A stretch of 64,000 bases of DNA, taken from positions 22,170,067 through 22,234,066 of the forward strand of contig JARWKL010000010.1 in assembly GCA_029961685.1 (NCBI GenBank), read 5' to 3'. Source of the stretch: Aristolochia californica (Eukaryota; Streptophyta; Magnoliopsida; Piperales; Aristolochiaceae). Under the pieces are notes generated by a model that was not told the origin of the DNA, did no database searches, and saw nothing but the letters and a program-made list of their open reading frames with translations. Positions 21,347 through 32,330 of the stretch are shown one piece after another. Every line of letters begins with the position of its first letter. Positions within the stretch are counted from its first letter, which is position 1. Position numbers and translations under genes: made by a program.

Positions 21347-21560
21347 TGTCAGATCTAGGTGGTTCTGGTCCACCTGGGTTAGGTTCCGTCCTTCCCTGGT
21401 CCACTGATGGGTTAGGTACTTGGCTTTCCACACCTTAAATGGCTAGTCTTTTCGGGTGGTATTGGCTAGGTATCTGACTAAGAACTCTGAAGTTAAGCGA
21501 GCCTGAGCGAGAATAATCTTAGGATGGGTGACCCCCTGGGTAGTTGCTAGGCGTTTGACA
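21347..21560 (+). repeat. Cassandra 3' LTR
   Basis: 214 bp, starts TGTCAGATCTAGGTGG and ends GCGTTTGACA, with the 5S-like segment at 21480-21553 including box C near 21521-21533. Confidence 0.93.
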
Positions 21561-21830
21561 CCAAGTACTCATGTATATTTTCTCCTTGTTTAGTATTAAG
21601 CATACTTTGGAGGATAGCATATGGTCTTTGTAGGTTTTTTGAGCTAGAGAACAACTTAGCATATGTTTCCCAAATTTTTTAACTATCTCTAGATGGACAA
21701 CATTGTTGGAGGCATATTCTTCCATGATGTTGATGAGCCAACTAATCACCAAAGTGTCATTTTTAACCACTTAGTTTAAGTATCATCTTCCTCATCAAGG
21801 GGTGGTGCAAGCTTGGTTAAGTGACTGAGT

Positions 21831-23157
21831 AGGTCTCGGATAATAAGAAACCTCCTACCGATTTTGACTAGCTCAAGTAATTTGATAACCCTCACAAGGG
21901 TGTAGTGGTAATATTGAGAATATCACTCTTACTACCAATGTGTTATTAAGCCATTAGCGACAATTTGATAATTATACTTTACTCAAAACAAAGTGATATA
22001 GATTAAGTGAGATGCTTCAATAACCATGAACGAAGTGAAGCCAAGAGATGACCAGCTTGGGTAAATTTAAGGGGAACTTGAGCCTAACTAGTCCTTTAGG
22101 CAAGTAAGAGACCCACTTAGACAAGAAAATTTTCTGGTAAAAAATGCTTTAATCAAACTCTTTTCTTCCTTAAAGAGTAATAGAAAAAAATCAATCAATA
22201 ACACCGATCAATCAAGGATATCTTGCATGTCGAGAGAGATCTTTCCAAAACCTTTCAAAAAAATCTCAACGCCAATGTGGAGTAAAATCAGTCTAGATTC
22301 AATCCTTTATGAATTAGACAAGATATGCTTGATGGAAATTTAACAAATCAGGTCTAATCAAGGAGATATTGTGGTGTTGTAAGATCTCAAAATATGAGAA
22401 ACTTTCCTCAAATAAGTTGGGGCCACCTTGGCTTTTCCAAGGAAACACCTCCTTAAATATTTTTTCCTTACTTCCTTTTATGTAAACCAATATTCCAACC
22501 TTGATTTCACATGGAGATTTGTTCAATAAAAAGAAGCCAGCTTGTAGCTTTGAATCAACCAGAGGTTTGGCCTCTAAAAACTATTCTATCACAAGTAGTT
22601 GTTTTTAAAACAACCTTCTTGTTTCAATTTATTCTTTTATCAAGAAAACTAATGAACCTTGGGCATGATAGATCATTCATGCATCTCTTTGTACTCATAG
22701 GAATTCTAATACCCGAAAAAAATCGCTTAAAAAAGGCTTAAGCCGAGTAGAGTTCCAACTCTTCAAAAACTTATCATAGTAGCCAAGTGATTAAATTTTC
22801 GAAATCCAATGGATAAAAAACTCATAATAGGCTCAAGAACATTGTTCTTCATAAAAAAATCTTACACTCACTAAACAGTATCTTCTCATGCAAACTAATT
22901 GAAAAATATCTTTTGACAAGCTTTCTCCAATCTGAGATATATAAATCTCAATGATTTTATATTATAGAGAGAATCATCTCTTAATCATCTTCCAAAGGTA
23001 AAAATAATTAGAGCATAAAGCCATTAATAGATAATAATAGCAAGAATGAAAGACTTATCTCAACAAGCTTCAATCTTGCTCTACAAAGAGTCTTTTATGA
23101 GTATCTTTGATCATAAACTCCTTAGAGAATCTTCTTGATGAGGATCCTAAATTCAAT
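21831..23157 (-). other. F 5' leader
   Basis: About 1.3 kb, AT-rich, between gag and the primer-binding site. Stray ORFs (22314-22526, 22511-22741) have no family match. Leaders of this length also occur in E, I and C, so it is probably untranslated. Confidence 0.6.
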
Positions 23158-23169
23158 GCTCTGATACCA
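23158..23169 (-). other. F primer-binding site
   Basis: The minus strand reads TGGTATCAGAGC, a perfect tRNA-iMet primer site directly against the LTR start at 23170. Confidence 0.9.
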
Positions 23170-23375
23170 TGTTGAATTTAGGACCCCATGCTTGGAACCT
23201 CGACTAAAATAAGAGAGGGAGAAGAGAAGGAATGAAGGGAACAAATTGGGAACTTGGGTAGATAAGAAAGAAAGGAAAAGAGAGAGACAGGGAGAGTCTT
23301 TAGGCTAAGAGAGAGAGAGCTTCCATGAATTGAGAGAAGAGGAGAGAGCTTGATGCTCTACCCCAAGGCACGGGC
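23170..23375 (-). repeat. F 5' LTR (right), truncated
   Basis: Only the R/U5-side 206 bp remain: TGTTGAATTTAGG through CCCCAAGG, then D1 sequence. The U3 side with the promoter is deleted together with the neighbouring 165 bp or so of D1. Confidence 0.85.
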
Positions 23376-23830
23376 TTCCAATGACTTGTTGATTTTGGGT
23401 TCTAAGTACTAGAGTCCAAACTTTGTTTCTTTCAAATTGATTCAATTTCTCTTGTATTGTCATAATCCAAAAGTCATCTTTTTTAGCTTTGACAATGCTT
23501 TTGGGCTCTATTTGTGAAAAGCAGGCACTATTTGCCATAGTATAACGAGTTACTCTTCTAGTTGCAATGTTTCTCTTAGGGTCACTAGTAATTTCTTCTT
23601 GGGGGCAATCAGGTATGAACCTATAGTTCTTTGGTTCCATAGGTGGTTCTTCTTGGTTAATCATGTTATTTGGGTTCTCTTGATGATTTTGGTCTTGACG
23701 GTGAGATCCCAGAGATGAATCGAAGGGGTTTCTCTTTGTCATCAAATATTGGAGTTGGCGAATTTGATTCGTGAAACTCAACATGTATCGACTCCTCGAC
23801 TCTCATAGATGTCTTTTTGTAAACTCTATA
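23376..23830 (-). pseudogene. D1 integrase-RT linker and RT start
   Basis: Most of frame 23305-23784 is D1: a hydrophilic linker followed by the RT start, seen as FWIMTIQEKLNQFERNKVW. The D2 counterpart is 43008-43193 (FWIMAMQEELKQFERKKVW). Upstream residues such as TRRVTRYTMANSA are typical of SIRE-type elements. The last few codons are F LTR sequence read through by chance. Confidence 0.82.
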
Positions 23831-24826
23831 TCATTTACTATGAGTTGAATAACCCAAACAAATTCATATATTAGCCCTAGAGTCAAACTTCACTAATTTT
23901 TCCTTTGGTTCTTTCAATATGAACACTGCATCAAAGGTTCTAAAATAGGTGATGTTGGGAAGGGTGCACGTATACAACTCATAAGGATTTTTTTTAGAAG
24001 GAGCCTTATGCTTACTCGGTTTATGATGTAGTAAGTGGTATTTACGGCTTCAGCCACAATGTATGTCGCATATTGTATGCATGTAGCATAGCTCTTGTCA
24101 TCTCACTTAGGGATCTATTCCTTCTCTCAACAACACCATTTTGTAGAAGAGTTTGAGAAGTTGAGAATGTTTGCTATATACAATGCTTAGTACAATATTC
24201 CTTAAAATTTGTATTTTCAAATTCTTCTCCATGGTCACTCCCAATTTTGACAATGCTATAAGCCTTGCTTCTTTTGTATTGTTGACAAAATTTTGCAAAG
24301 GTAAAAAAAGCAACATCCTTGTGAGCTAGGAAATACACCCATATGAACCTAGAATAGTCATCTACTACTGCTAAGGTGAGACACTTTCTGTTTAAGCTTA
24401 AGGTTTGAGTAGTTCCAACTAAATCCATCTGGATTAGTTGAAGACTTTGAGTACTTGAAACTACATTCTTTGATCTAAAAGATTTTTTTGTATTGCTTTC
24501 AAAATTGGTAAGCATCACAAGGTTTCTCTCTTACAAATTTTGTATCTGTTAGTCCTCTCACTGGGTTTTTCTTTGATAATTTGTTTTAAGGAATCTATTC
24601 CTATGTTTCCAAGTCTCTTATGCCATAACCAAGATTCATCAATTTTTGCACCCAAACATATGACACTAGTTGAGGGTAAATCGACTATGTTCACCACATA
24701 GAGGCTTCTATTTCTATGTCCCTCAAGAACTAGTTTATTTTTTTCATTCTTTACTAAGCATTTTGTCCTTTTCAAATGAGAATTTGTCACCTTTATCATG
24801 AAATTAACTAATGCTAAGTAAATCAT
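23831..24826 (-). pseudogene. D1 integrase
   Basis: Frame 24515-24826 is the zinc-binding part (ESWLWHKRLGNIGIDSL). Frame 24174-24518 holds the core with the first aspartate in QMDLVGT and the second in SDHGEEFEN. The third acidic position lies near 24105-24130 after a shift. The paralogue in D2 is at 43429-44420. Confidence 0.83.
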
Positions 24827-25025
24827 GCATAAACCTTTCTACCTAATAGACATCATATATGAAAGCGGTTGGGATACCAATTTTACCAATTCCTTCAATG
24901 ATACCTTTACTATTGTCTCCAAATGTTACATGATTACCATCTTTCGATGTGAGTTCTACGAACTTCTCCTTATCGCATGTCATGTGCCTCGAGCAACCAC
25001 TATCATAAATCCAAATATTTTTTAG
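24827..25025 (-). pseudogene. D1 protease
   Basis: The minus strand at about 24965-25015 encodes IWIYDSGCSRHMTC, an intact copia protease active site of the SIRE type. Downstream, VTFGDNSKGIIEGIGKIG is readable to about 24850. A stop separates it from gag. D2 keeps DSG but then changes (DSGDPGTW). Confidence 0.8.
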
Positions 25026-26670
25026 TGCTTTGGCTCAGAGACAAACCTACATCACAAGAGAATTTACCCTTAGAGATCCATTTTAATTTGGTTCCCTTTA
25101 TGATAACATTTTAAGCACTTGGTGATTTGGGCAACCAAACCTTTTTTCCAAAGGATTTGTGGGTTACCACAACCCTTTCGGTTGTTTTGGGAACCCAATG
25201 TTGTATGATGCCATTTGCATTTTATATTTGGAAAATGTGAGCATAATGAGCCACTTCAATGCAATAGTGGAATATAATGTGAGAAATGGGAGTGAACTTC
25301 TTGATTTGTCTTTCTTATTCTTTCCAACTTTCCTCGTAGGACTGGGTTTTTTATGTAGAGCTTTACTTTGTTATACTAATTCAATGCTCTTCTTTTCCAA
25401 AGCAAGTCTATCACATGATAGCTTTTCTATCAACCCACATTTCCTTGAAGCATTGGCCATATGGCTTTCATTTGCTTCCTTCAAGGAAATAAGCTTATCT
25501 TTTGAGCTTTGCAATCTAATGTCTCTGACCTTTGCATTTTTCTTTGTACTTGTTTAGACTGTGAATTGATTTTTCTAACAACAATTCAAGTTCATTTTCA
25601 TAGTCCGAGTCACTTACCTCTTTCGAAGTGGTAGACTCATCATCATCTATAATTGCCATGAGTCCAACATTGCTCTCTTCTTCCTCAGAATGGCTTAGCT
25701 CATCTTCCGTAGCATCCCAAGTTGAGATAAAAAATTTCTTCCTCTTGTTCTTGGGGTTTTTGCTTGAGGATGGGGTTCTTCCTTCTAAGTTTGGGGTTTT
25801 GTTTCTTCTATGCCTTGGTTTACCACACACAAAATAAATGTCAGATTTCTTAAAATATTTTTCATTTTGAGTTCTAGTTTGGCGTTTTCTAAAGTTTTTC
25901 TTCTTTCTTTGCATTCTTTGTAAGTGTCTAGTGATGAAACTCACCTCATCGGAGTTTTCTTCACTAGAATTGTTTTTTGCACTAAATTTGGTCTTTAGAA
26001 CAATAGTTTTTCATTTAGGTCACTCTTCCTCTACTTCTCGAGGTTCCATCTCATAAGTAAGGAGAATTCTAAGAAGCTCTCCTGAGCTCATTTTCCTAAA
26101 ATTATCATTCTCACGAATAGCGATTTTCCTCATATCCCATGACTTTGGAAATTCCTTCAAAAGATTTTCATTTCGTCTATAGATGTTCAATTCATTAATG
26201 ATATGAGTGAACTGAGAGTTCATCTCAGCTAATGATTCACCCGATTTCATCTAAAATTCATCGTATTGGGCAAGCAACAAACTAATTCCGTAGTCATTAA
26301 CTCAAGCGGTTCCTTCATGTCTGAATTCTACTTTTTCCAATTTTTTTTTTTGCGGTCTTATATGTGAAGACCCGATTGAACTTATATGGTGCTAAGGCAC
26401 ACAACATAGGTTGATGTCCTTGGAGTTTGTTTTGAGCTGCTTCTTATCTTCCCTAGTCAGCTCTTTAAAGTCCATTCTTAGTGACATGCCATATGTCTCA
26501 ATCCATGTATTGAAGGAGAATTTCATCCTTACCTTCCAATATCCATAATTGACTCCATTAAATAATGGGAGATGGTTGCTTTATTGTCGTTCAGGAAGGA
26601 GAAATGTATCTTGAGATGCCATCTAAATCATTTATCAAAATCAAGTAGATTTTGATACAAATTAAAATTT
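25026..26670 (-). pseudogene. D1 gag
   Basis: Frame 25516-25944 carries the zinc-knuckle region, with both outer cysteines lost (YFVCGKPRHRRNKT), then an acidic stretch and a predicted coiled coil ELELLLEKSIHSLNKY. Frame 26020-26250 is the gag core (SLAEMNSQFTHIINEL, ending in LRILLTYEME). The D2 copy keeps the box (CFKCEKRGHRWNKC near 45385-45425). Gag would form the particle. Confidence 0.8.
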
Positions 26671-26678
26671 TTGGCACG

Positions 26679-26690
26679 CTCTGATACCCA
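26679..26690 (-). other. D1 primer-binding site
   Basis: The minus strand reads GGGTATCAGAGC, one change from the tRNA-iMet site, next to LTR start 26692. D2 has TTGGTATTAGAGC at 46916-46928. Confidence 0.85.
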
Positions 26691-26691
26691 T

Positions 26692-28316
26692 TGTTGGCCC
26701 AAGTGGTTTCTCAAGAGGGGGTGAATTGAGAATTACAAGTTTAAAATTCTTTAAGGAATGGAAAGTAAAATCATGCAAATAAAGCATAAAACATTCACAC
26801 ACTACTATAGTTGAGACAAGATATTTTGTTATCGATGTTCTCCTATTGGTATTAACTACCCAAGAACCCATGCTTGGGAGATTCCACTAATCTAGCTCTA
26901 TTATCTAGAATTTACATCAAAGAGATTTCAGCTCTCTTTGAACCATGTGTATTTCAAATACACGATTTACTAGATAATCTCCCCAAGAAATTGGCTAGGT
27001 TCTAGCTCTAGTTAAGCCCTTTCTATCTAGATTCAAGTAGGTTCTAGATTAATTTTTCTCAAAAAAAAATACATAAGAAGGATAAAAATTACACCCTCTA
27101 TCAAATGGATAGAGACCTTCTCCTTGAGAGATTAAAGCCTCCAAATTTTGTAGCACAATGAGAATGATGGAGCTTGTCTAATGCATATGCAATGGAGAGG
27201 ATTTTTGAAAAGAAGAATATTTGTTTTAGAATTGGGATCACTTTTTCTCACAAAAGCACTTTCAGAAGATTTTCCAAAGGATTGGGAATAAAAACTTGTA
27301 GATATACCAATAAATGATCATTAAATTCTCAATATAAGATTTGGCGGGGTATTTATAAGTTCCCAAGCCAAACTAGCCCCTTTTCCCATTTTAAAAAAGG
27401 TTGAATTTATATTGTTCAATCAATGTAAAGTGGATGATTGATCAATCGAGTATAACAACTACTTTTCTATCAGATTGTGTCTTATTGATCAATGGTATGA
27501 TCGATCAATATCTTCCCATTGGCTCTATCATTTTAAGTTGATCGATCAATGACATGGTATGATTGACCAATCAGAATTCTCTCTTGTAGTGTATTACAAG
27601 TATAATGGATCAATGATCTTCCTATGATTAATCATGCTTTATGTCATTGACTGCCAAAGTTCTCTATGATCGATTGGGCTTAGAGGTTGATTGAACAATC
27701 AACATGAATTTGCTTTGCTTAGGCAATATTTATCAATAAATCCAAATGGGTAGATATATCATGCTTTGTATCAGATATTGACCATGTTTTGGATGATCAA
27801 TTAATCGACTTAGGTTGATCAATCATGCTTTATTTTTTCTGGTGCACTTCTGGATGATCCATCATTAGCAAATGTTGATCGATCATCCCAATGCCAGTTC
27901 ATCTATTGTACTTTTAAAGCATGAGAATGAATGTTTCTAAGTGATTTTAACACGTATTAAATGTTTATATGAGTTTTTGAAAGGAGGTTTGAATGAAAAA
28001 TGTCCTAAAGCTCCAAGTTTGCATTGTACTTTAAATTTTGGAAAGAGTGGATAACTCCCTTTACATATACTGAGTTTTTGACATTTTTAAGTGAATCCTA
28101 AAACTCTAGTCTTCAATTTGTCTTCATCTTATGAGGGTGCTTTTTCAAGAGTTCTTGACTTTTCATGAAGCTTGCGGTCTTTGAGAAGCTTATATCGATT
28201 CAATGCTTTAGACCTTGAACTCGATGTCTCTTGAAGGAAAAATATCTGAAATACTACATTTGTATTTTTCAGTTCTATTAATTTTTGTTATCATCAACAT
28301 CAAGAAGGGAGTCAAC
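26692..28316 (-). repeat. D1 5' LTR (right)
   Basis: About 1625 bp. Starts TGTTGGCCCAAGTGG and ends AAGGGAGTCAAC(T); aligns with 1648-3245 throughout. It contains the palindromic GATC cluster at 27410-27900. Confidence 0.85.
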
Positions 28317-29100
28317 TCACAATGGACAAAGGCTTGATGGGCCTTGAACTAATACGGTTTTCCATGTTGATTCCAACGCTTAACAATCATATGATAGTTC
28401 AGCCTATAACAAGTACACTTTCTGTTCTGACCAAAGTTGGAGGGATTAGAGTTCAAATCACTACGACTCCTTCCTCTACCTCTACCATAGGATTTACCAC
28501 CTCTTCCTTGTCCTCTTCCTTGGCTGTTACTCCTCCTTACTTGGGAGTACATGAGAAAATTATCTACTTGATTTGGTTGAGAGGAGGATACCTTGATTGG
28601 TACCCTAAGCATAGTTGGACACACATCATTAAAGGAAGGTCTAACAGTAGAGCTTAATCCTCCAAATAGGATTGTAGATTGGCAAGGCATGTGGCTGACA
28701 CAAAGTCTTCTCTTTGTTTTGCTTGAGTGACAATATCTATTGAGTATGGTTGATTAACTATCCATTCTTGAAGCAAGCCTAGGATCCTAGAAAAAATATT
28801 CATGAAGATTGCCTTCATGCTTTGTTTTATACATCTTCTAAAATATGTTATAAACCTTTTGAAGACAATTAAGAGTGGAGTATAGTTGAGAGAAAATATC
28901 CCAAATATTCTTGGCTATTTTTAGATGAATAAATTTGTTTGCAACAACTTCTTCTATAATATTGATCAACTGACTTGTTAATATGGTATCTTCTTTTAGC
29001 TAGTTGTGATAGGAGGCCTCATCTACATGCATTGGTGGCTGATTTAAATTCCAGAAAGGTCCCTAGTGATTACGAATTTTTTAACCGATTGTGACCATGA
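28317..29100 (-). pseudogene. Element I gag remnant
   Basis: Frame 28349-28690 has a glycine/arginine-rich linker (GRGQGRGGKSYGRGRGRSR) and then the zinc-knuckle region with two positions lost (CTCYRLNYHMIVKRW). The gag core upstream, near 28700-29000, is shifted. It is related to E gag. D1 begins at once downstream, so either D1 inserted into I and the rest was deleted, or the junction is a rearrangement. Confidence 0.75.
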
Positions 29101-30144
29101 TACATAGTTTCTTAAGCCCTTGAGAGAAATTGTAGTGATTAAGAATCATGTTTGCTAAAATCAGCATATGACGAAGAGGAGTTACTTGAAAAATCAGCAT
29201 TTCTTAGACGAGATTCAACACTTGAATTTAAGATTGTAAAAGGTGCTGGTGACTTAAATAATAACACTTATAAAACTGATAAAAAAACTTGCACAACAAT
29301 GACGGAAAAGTATGAGGACAAGCCACCCTACCTAAGGTCATGAATAGGAATAAATTCCTGCACTTTAACTTAAACTTTTCTCAACCAAATATTCCAGAAA
29401 GTGAGATATATAAGTTGATGGAATAAAGAGGATTATCAAGTAGAAAGAAACTCCAAATTAATGCCTCAAACAGTAGCTAAACCAATAGAGCATAATCATG
29501 CATAATGCCCAAGATGTGTATGAATATGAACAAGATCAGAAGCAGCCCACAAACTTGGATTATGCAACCATCATTAACAGAAATTATAACATAAAATTAA
29601 TTCTGGAAAATATGGATTTAGGCCACAACCCGACTTCAGTTATGAATTTAGATTGATAAAAGCACATGAAATAAGAATTATCAAACATAGGCTTCAAACC
29701 CTAACTTAGGGTTTTAATGAGATGAAGAGCCAACATAATTCTCATCAAATGGAGTTTTTTTAAGGGACTACAGAGGACTTTTAGAAATGGGTAACATAAA
29801 TTTTTGGCATAAAATTTATATCCAAATATATCAGCAACACTGTACTTAACCAAAAATAAAATTTCAGCCATGCATGAACCATGAAGAGCTCGATTTTCAA
29901 AAGCTAATATAGATTTTAGAAAGAATTTTGAACAAAGTAAAGGTGATTTTGAATGGATTAAAACATTAATTGAAGGAAACAACACACTTATCTGAGATTT
30001 AGACCTTGCTGGAATCTAAACATAGCACCCTTCTTCCTTGAAAAAAATAGCACTTTGCCTCCTTCACTTGTTGGAAAATTGTCTCCTATGTATGCTTCAA
30101 ACACTTTTGAGCAGATTTTATTGACAATCCATACTCTAATACTA
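29101..30144 (-). other. Element I 5' leader
   Basis: AT-rich and without conserved frames. It ends at a degraded primer site (minus strand TAGTATTAGAGTA near 30131-30144). Confidence 0.6.
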
Positions 30145-30430
30145 TGTTAGATTCTAGGGTTGCATGCTTAGAAGGTTTAGGGTTTTAGAGAAGAGAGATA
30201 AAGAAGCAGAAGAGAGGAGAGAATGAGAGCAAGAGAGAAGAGAGAGCACATGTGAGTCAAAGTGATGAGAAAGGGGAGAAACAAGGGCATTCCCCCTAAC
30301 TTATTATTTATAGATGTGAGAGTTTGTAACCCTAATAGATGAGTAAAATAAAGAACATCAACTTATAAATAACTACATCCCATGCCACTCATTCATTTAA
30401 TTACCTACAACGCCCCTATTTCCTTCAACA
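30145..30430 (-). repeat. Element I 5' LTR (right)
   Basis: 286 bp starting TGTTAGATTCTAGGG and ending CTTCAACA, similar in layout to the E LTR (GAGAGA block, CTTATTATTTATAG TATA-like element near 30300-30315, CATGCCACTCAT). Confidence 0.75.
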
Positions 30431-31434
30431 CTTACCTTCACCAAGACTTATGGGTTACAAAAATAGCAAACAAGACCTACCATTTGCTTGCAAAAACTTT
30501 CCTCAATTCACTTGATGTGCAGAATGGTGTTGCCACTAAATTGGCAAGGGTTGCTTTCTTATACAATTTGACCCAAATAAATTGCCTCCTATAAGCAGAT
30601 TTCAAAATTCAAGTATAACAAAAATGGACACCAATCATAAGTACCTATTTAATGTAGAAAACATTTTGAAGGTCCTTGAGTGATCAGATTTTAAAATCAA
30701 AGCTTTGACAAAAGAATTGATTTTACAAATGGGAGTTTTCAATCAAGTCAGCTCGACTCAAATATGATTTCACAATTCAAAATCACTACTTAGTTATTTG
30801 AATCTTAAGTTCAGATTTGCTAGACAAGTTCAAAGGATTTCAAAGTAAAAAGAGCAACGAAATTTGATTTTTGAAAAAAATTCCCCCATATTTAAATTAT
30901 ATGTAACAACCCCTTTTCAAATGCCCCAATCAAATTGAAATTTTACAACAACCACTTGAAATTCATTTTCTAGAATAATCATTGTCATATCAAAATTATA
31001 AGCTACAAATTCTGATATGGATAAGGCTAAACAAAGGAGATTTTAAAATACAAGTACAAGAAGTGCTTAGCTCTTTTTCTGGTGCTTTTCGAATCTCAAA
31101 TCAAATTCCAAATTCTAATTTCAAAGTATGAGAGCCTTTTGAACCCTTTTTTCTCTTCTTAAAGTTGAGAGAGACAAAATTTCAAGGCTAAATCTCTTGA
31201 ACTACTTGAATTACTTGAATTCTCAACAATCAAAAATTGAACTACTAAGCTTAGAAAGGGATGTTTTATCTATTGTTAAATATTGAAAGTCAATTAAAAA
31301 TCTTAAGAACTTACTTAAAATCTTTGTCATGAGATCACAGCATAAGGTCACTTACATATTTTGGAGACATATCTGGGCTGAATTAAAACGTTCAATCTTG
31401 CTCTACATAATTTCTAAACACATCATCCAATCGG
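30431..31434. other. Unassigned 1-kb AT-rich stretch
   Basis: No frame, LTR or repeat that I recognise. The left border is the end of the element I LTR and the right border is where D2 similarity begins. It could be host DNA at the original insertion sites or a retroelement leader. Confidence 0.4.
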
Positions 31435-31603
31435 CTCTCACTTGGTCAGCTTGAGGTTTGGGGCTCATCTCATCCACGGAGCCGACGGCTTGAGGTGCCT
31501 CCTTTCCTATAACCTCCTTTTGTACCCATTGACCTCAATTGGCGAAGCCAAAATTTCCAACCTTCATCCCATTGATAGTCATCTTCCTCATCATATCTAT
31601 ACT

Positions 31604-32032
31604 TGTCATAGTCCCGGATCTGACACAAGGATTCTTTGGGAGGATCTACAATCTGCCACGGGTTACGGGTCTTTCAAGCATTATTGTAGGGGTAGTAGGA
31701 AGACATGGGAAAGATGAAGATCAATGGAGGATAAAAGAATACGTGGGTTTTTGAGGAAAACCCGAACCTCGGATCTAACCTCTTTACGCTAGATTTAACC
31801 TAATTCTTAATACTTCAATGCTTGTGTTTCTCATTACTCTTACCCCTTAAATAGGGTTCACCCTGTTAGGGTTTACAATAAAATATTCTAAAAATACCCC
31901 TATAAATACAATATTCCAAAAATACCCTTATAAATAAAATATTCCAAAAATACCCCTATGGCCTAAAACTGAAATAAAATAAAGTAAATTAAATAAAACA
32001 ACTAAAATAATAATATTATTGCGTGCATAACA
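31604..32032 (-). repeat. 3' LTR of the TR-GAG-like element
   Basis: 429 bp, starts TGTCATAGTCCCGG and ends GCGTGCATAACA. It contains three copies of an AATATTC(C/T)AAAAATACCC(C/T)TATAAAT-type unit at about 31888-31960. Confidence 0.92.
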
Positions 32033-32151
32033 TTACAACCCACTTGGATGACGAGCTTGTCCTCAAGATCGGAAGTAGTGTCGATATACCTATGTCTCCA
32101 CCGTTGCCGAAGTAGCATCAGCGATAGCTATGACCCCCCTTCAGGACGCCA

Positions 32152-32330
32152 AATTTTTTTTTTTGGCCTGGTCCGAGTTAACCTGGGATGACTCGGTTCA
32201 GTTAACCTGCGATGACTCGGTTCAGGAACCCCGGTTCGGCGCACGACCCTCCTTCTGGATGCCATTTTTTTTTGGCCCGGTCCGAGTCAACCTGGGTTGA
32301 CTTGGTTCAGGAACCCCGGTCCGGCGCACG
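32152..32330. repeat. Duplicated poly-T/GC module near the 3' LTR
   Basis: A module of about 80 bp (a TTC(A/T)GGA(C/T)GCCA start, a run of 8-12 T, a GGTCCGAGT(T/C)AACCTGGG core and a GGAACCCCGGT(T/C)CGGCGCACGAC end) occurs twice. Inside the first copy a 24-bp piece GTTAACCTG(G/C)GATGACTCGG is itself doubled. It is GC-rich in an AT-rich window. Confidence 0.85.

Larger units (their letters stand above)
21060..21560 (+). mobile_element. Cassandra TRIM with 5S-rRNA-like LTRs
   Basis: 501 bp: LTR 21060-21272, primer site TGGTATCAGAGC 21273-21284, a short internal part, purine-rich AGGCGGGGTGGC at 21335-21346, LTR 21347-21560. Target duplication CCAAG (21055-21059, 21561-21565). Each LTR contains about 74 bp resembling plant 5S rRNA (GAAGTTAAGCGAGC, then AGGATGGGTGACC). 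This is the defining feature of Cassandra, a non-autonomous family known in many vascular plants and thought to be transcribed by RNA polymerase III as well as II. It encodes nothing and must borrow proteins. It lies within F gag, in the opposite direction to F. Confidence 0.95.
20560..21830 (-). pseudogene. F gag, interrupted by a Cassandra TRIM
   Basis: The right part (21561-21770) has TLVISWLINIMEEYASNN; the left part (20747-21059) has GLLQEWKLAQ and DIFVKDKQKEALA. Removing 21060-21560 plus one CCAAG joins the two halves in one frame, which proves a clean insertion. The zinc knuckle near 20640-20690 is degraded (YTYCGRYGQTIEYF; two cysteines and the histidine lost). Confidence 0.83.
16816..23375 (-). 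mobile_element. F: Ty1/copia retrotransposon inserted in D1
   Basis: Minus-strand element with left LTR 16816-17328 and right LTR 23170-23375, the latter truncated. Order from the right: primer site, leader, gag (split by a Cassandra TRIM), protease, integrase, RT and RNase H. TGTGA at 16811-16815 is probably one copy of the target duplication; the other was lost with the right end of the LTR and about 165 bp of D1 (compare D2 42849-43015). The same family as G at 62051-64000. The Ivana/Oryco-like label is tentative. Confidence 0.88.
1648..28316 (-). mobile_element. D1: SIRE/Maximus-type Ty1/copia retrotransposon, host of nested insertions
   Basis: A minus-strand element bounded by LTRs of about 1.6 kb (1648-3245 and 26692-28316). 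Without inserts B, E and F it is about 9.6 kb, the usual size of SIRE/Maximus elements. In transcription order it has LTR, primer-binding site, gag (25026-26670), protease (24827-25025), integrase (23831-24826), RT/RNase H (23376-23830, 15628-16815), an extra downstream frame (3836-4330 plus flanks) and the 3' LTR. The lineage call rests on large LTRs, the RT motif YVDDIIYGS, the protease motif DSGCSRHMT and the noncoding GACAAAAAAGGGGGAG tract near 3433-3452. No target duplication was found; the first bases of the left LTR are degraded. Paralogue D2 (31435-46975) gives collinear support. Confidence 0.85.

Noticed and set aside
25159..25557. 132-codon plus-strand ORF with a hydrophobic stretch resembling a membrane protein
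   Set aside because: It is antisense to D1 gag; the same happens at 44643-44912 in D2. Shadow of the gag frame.
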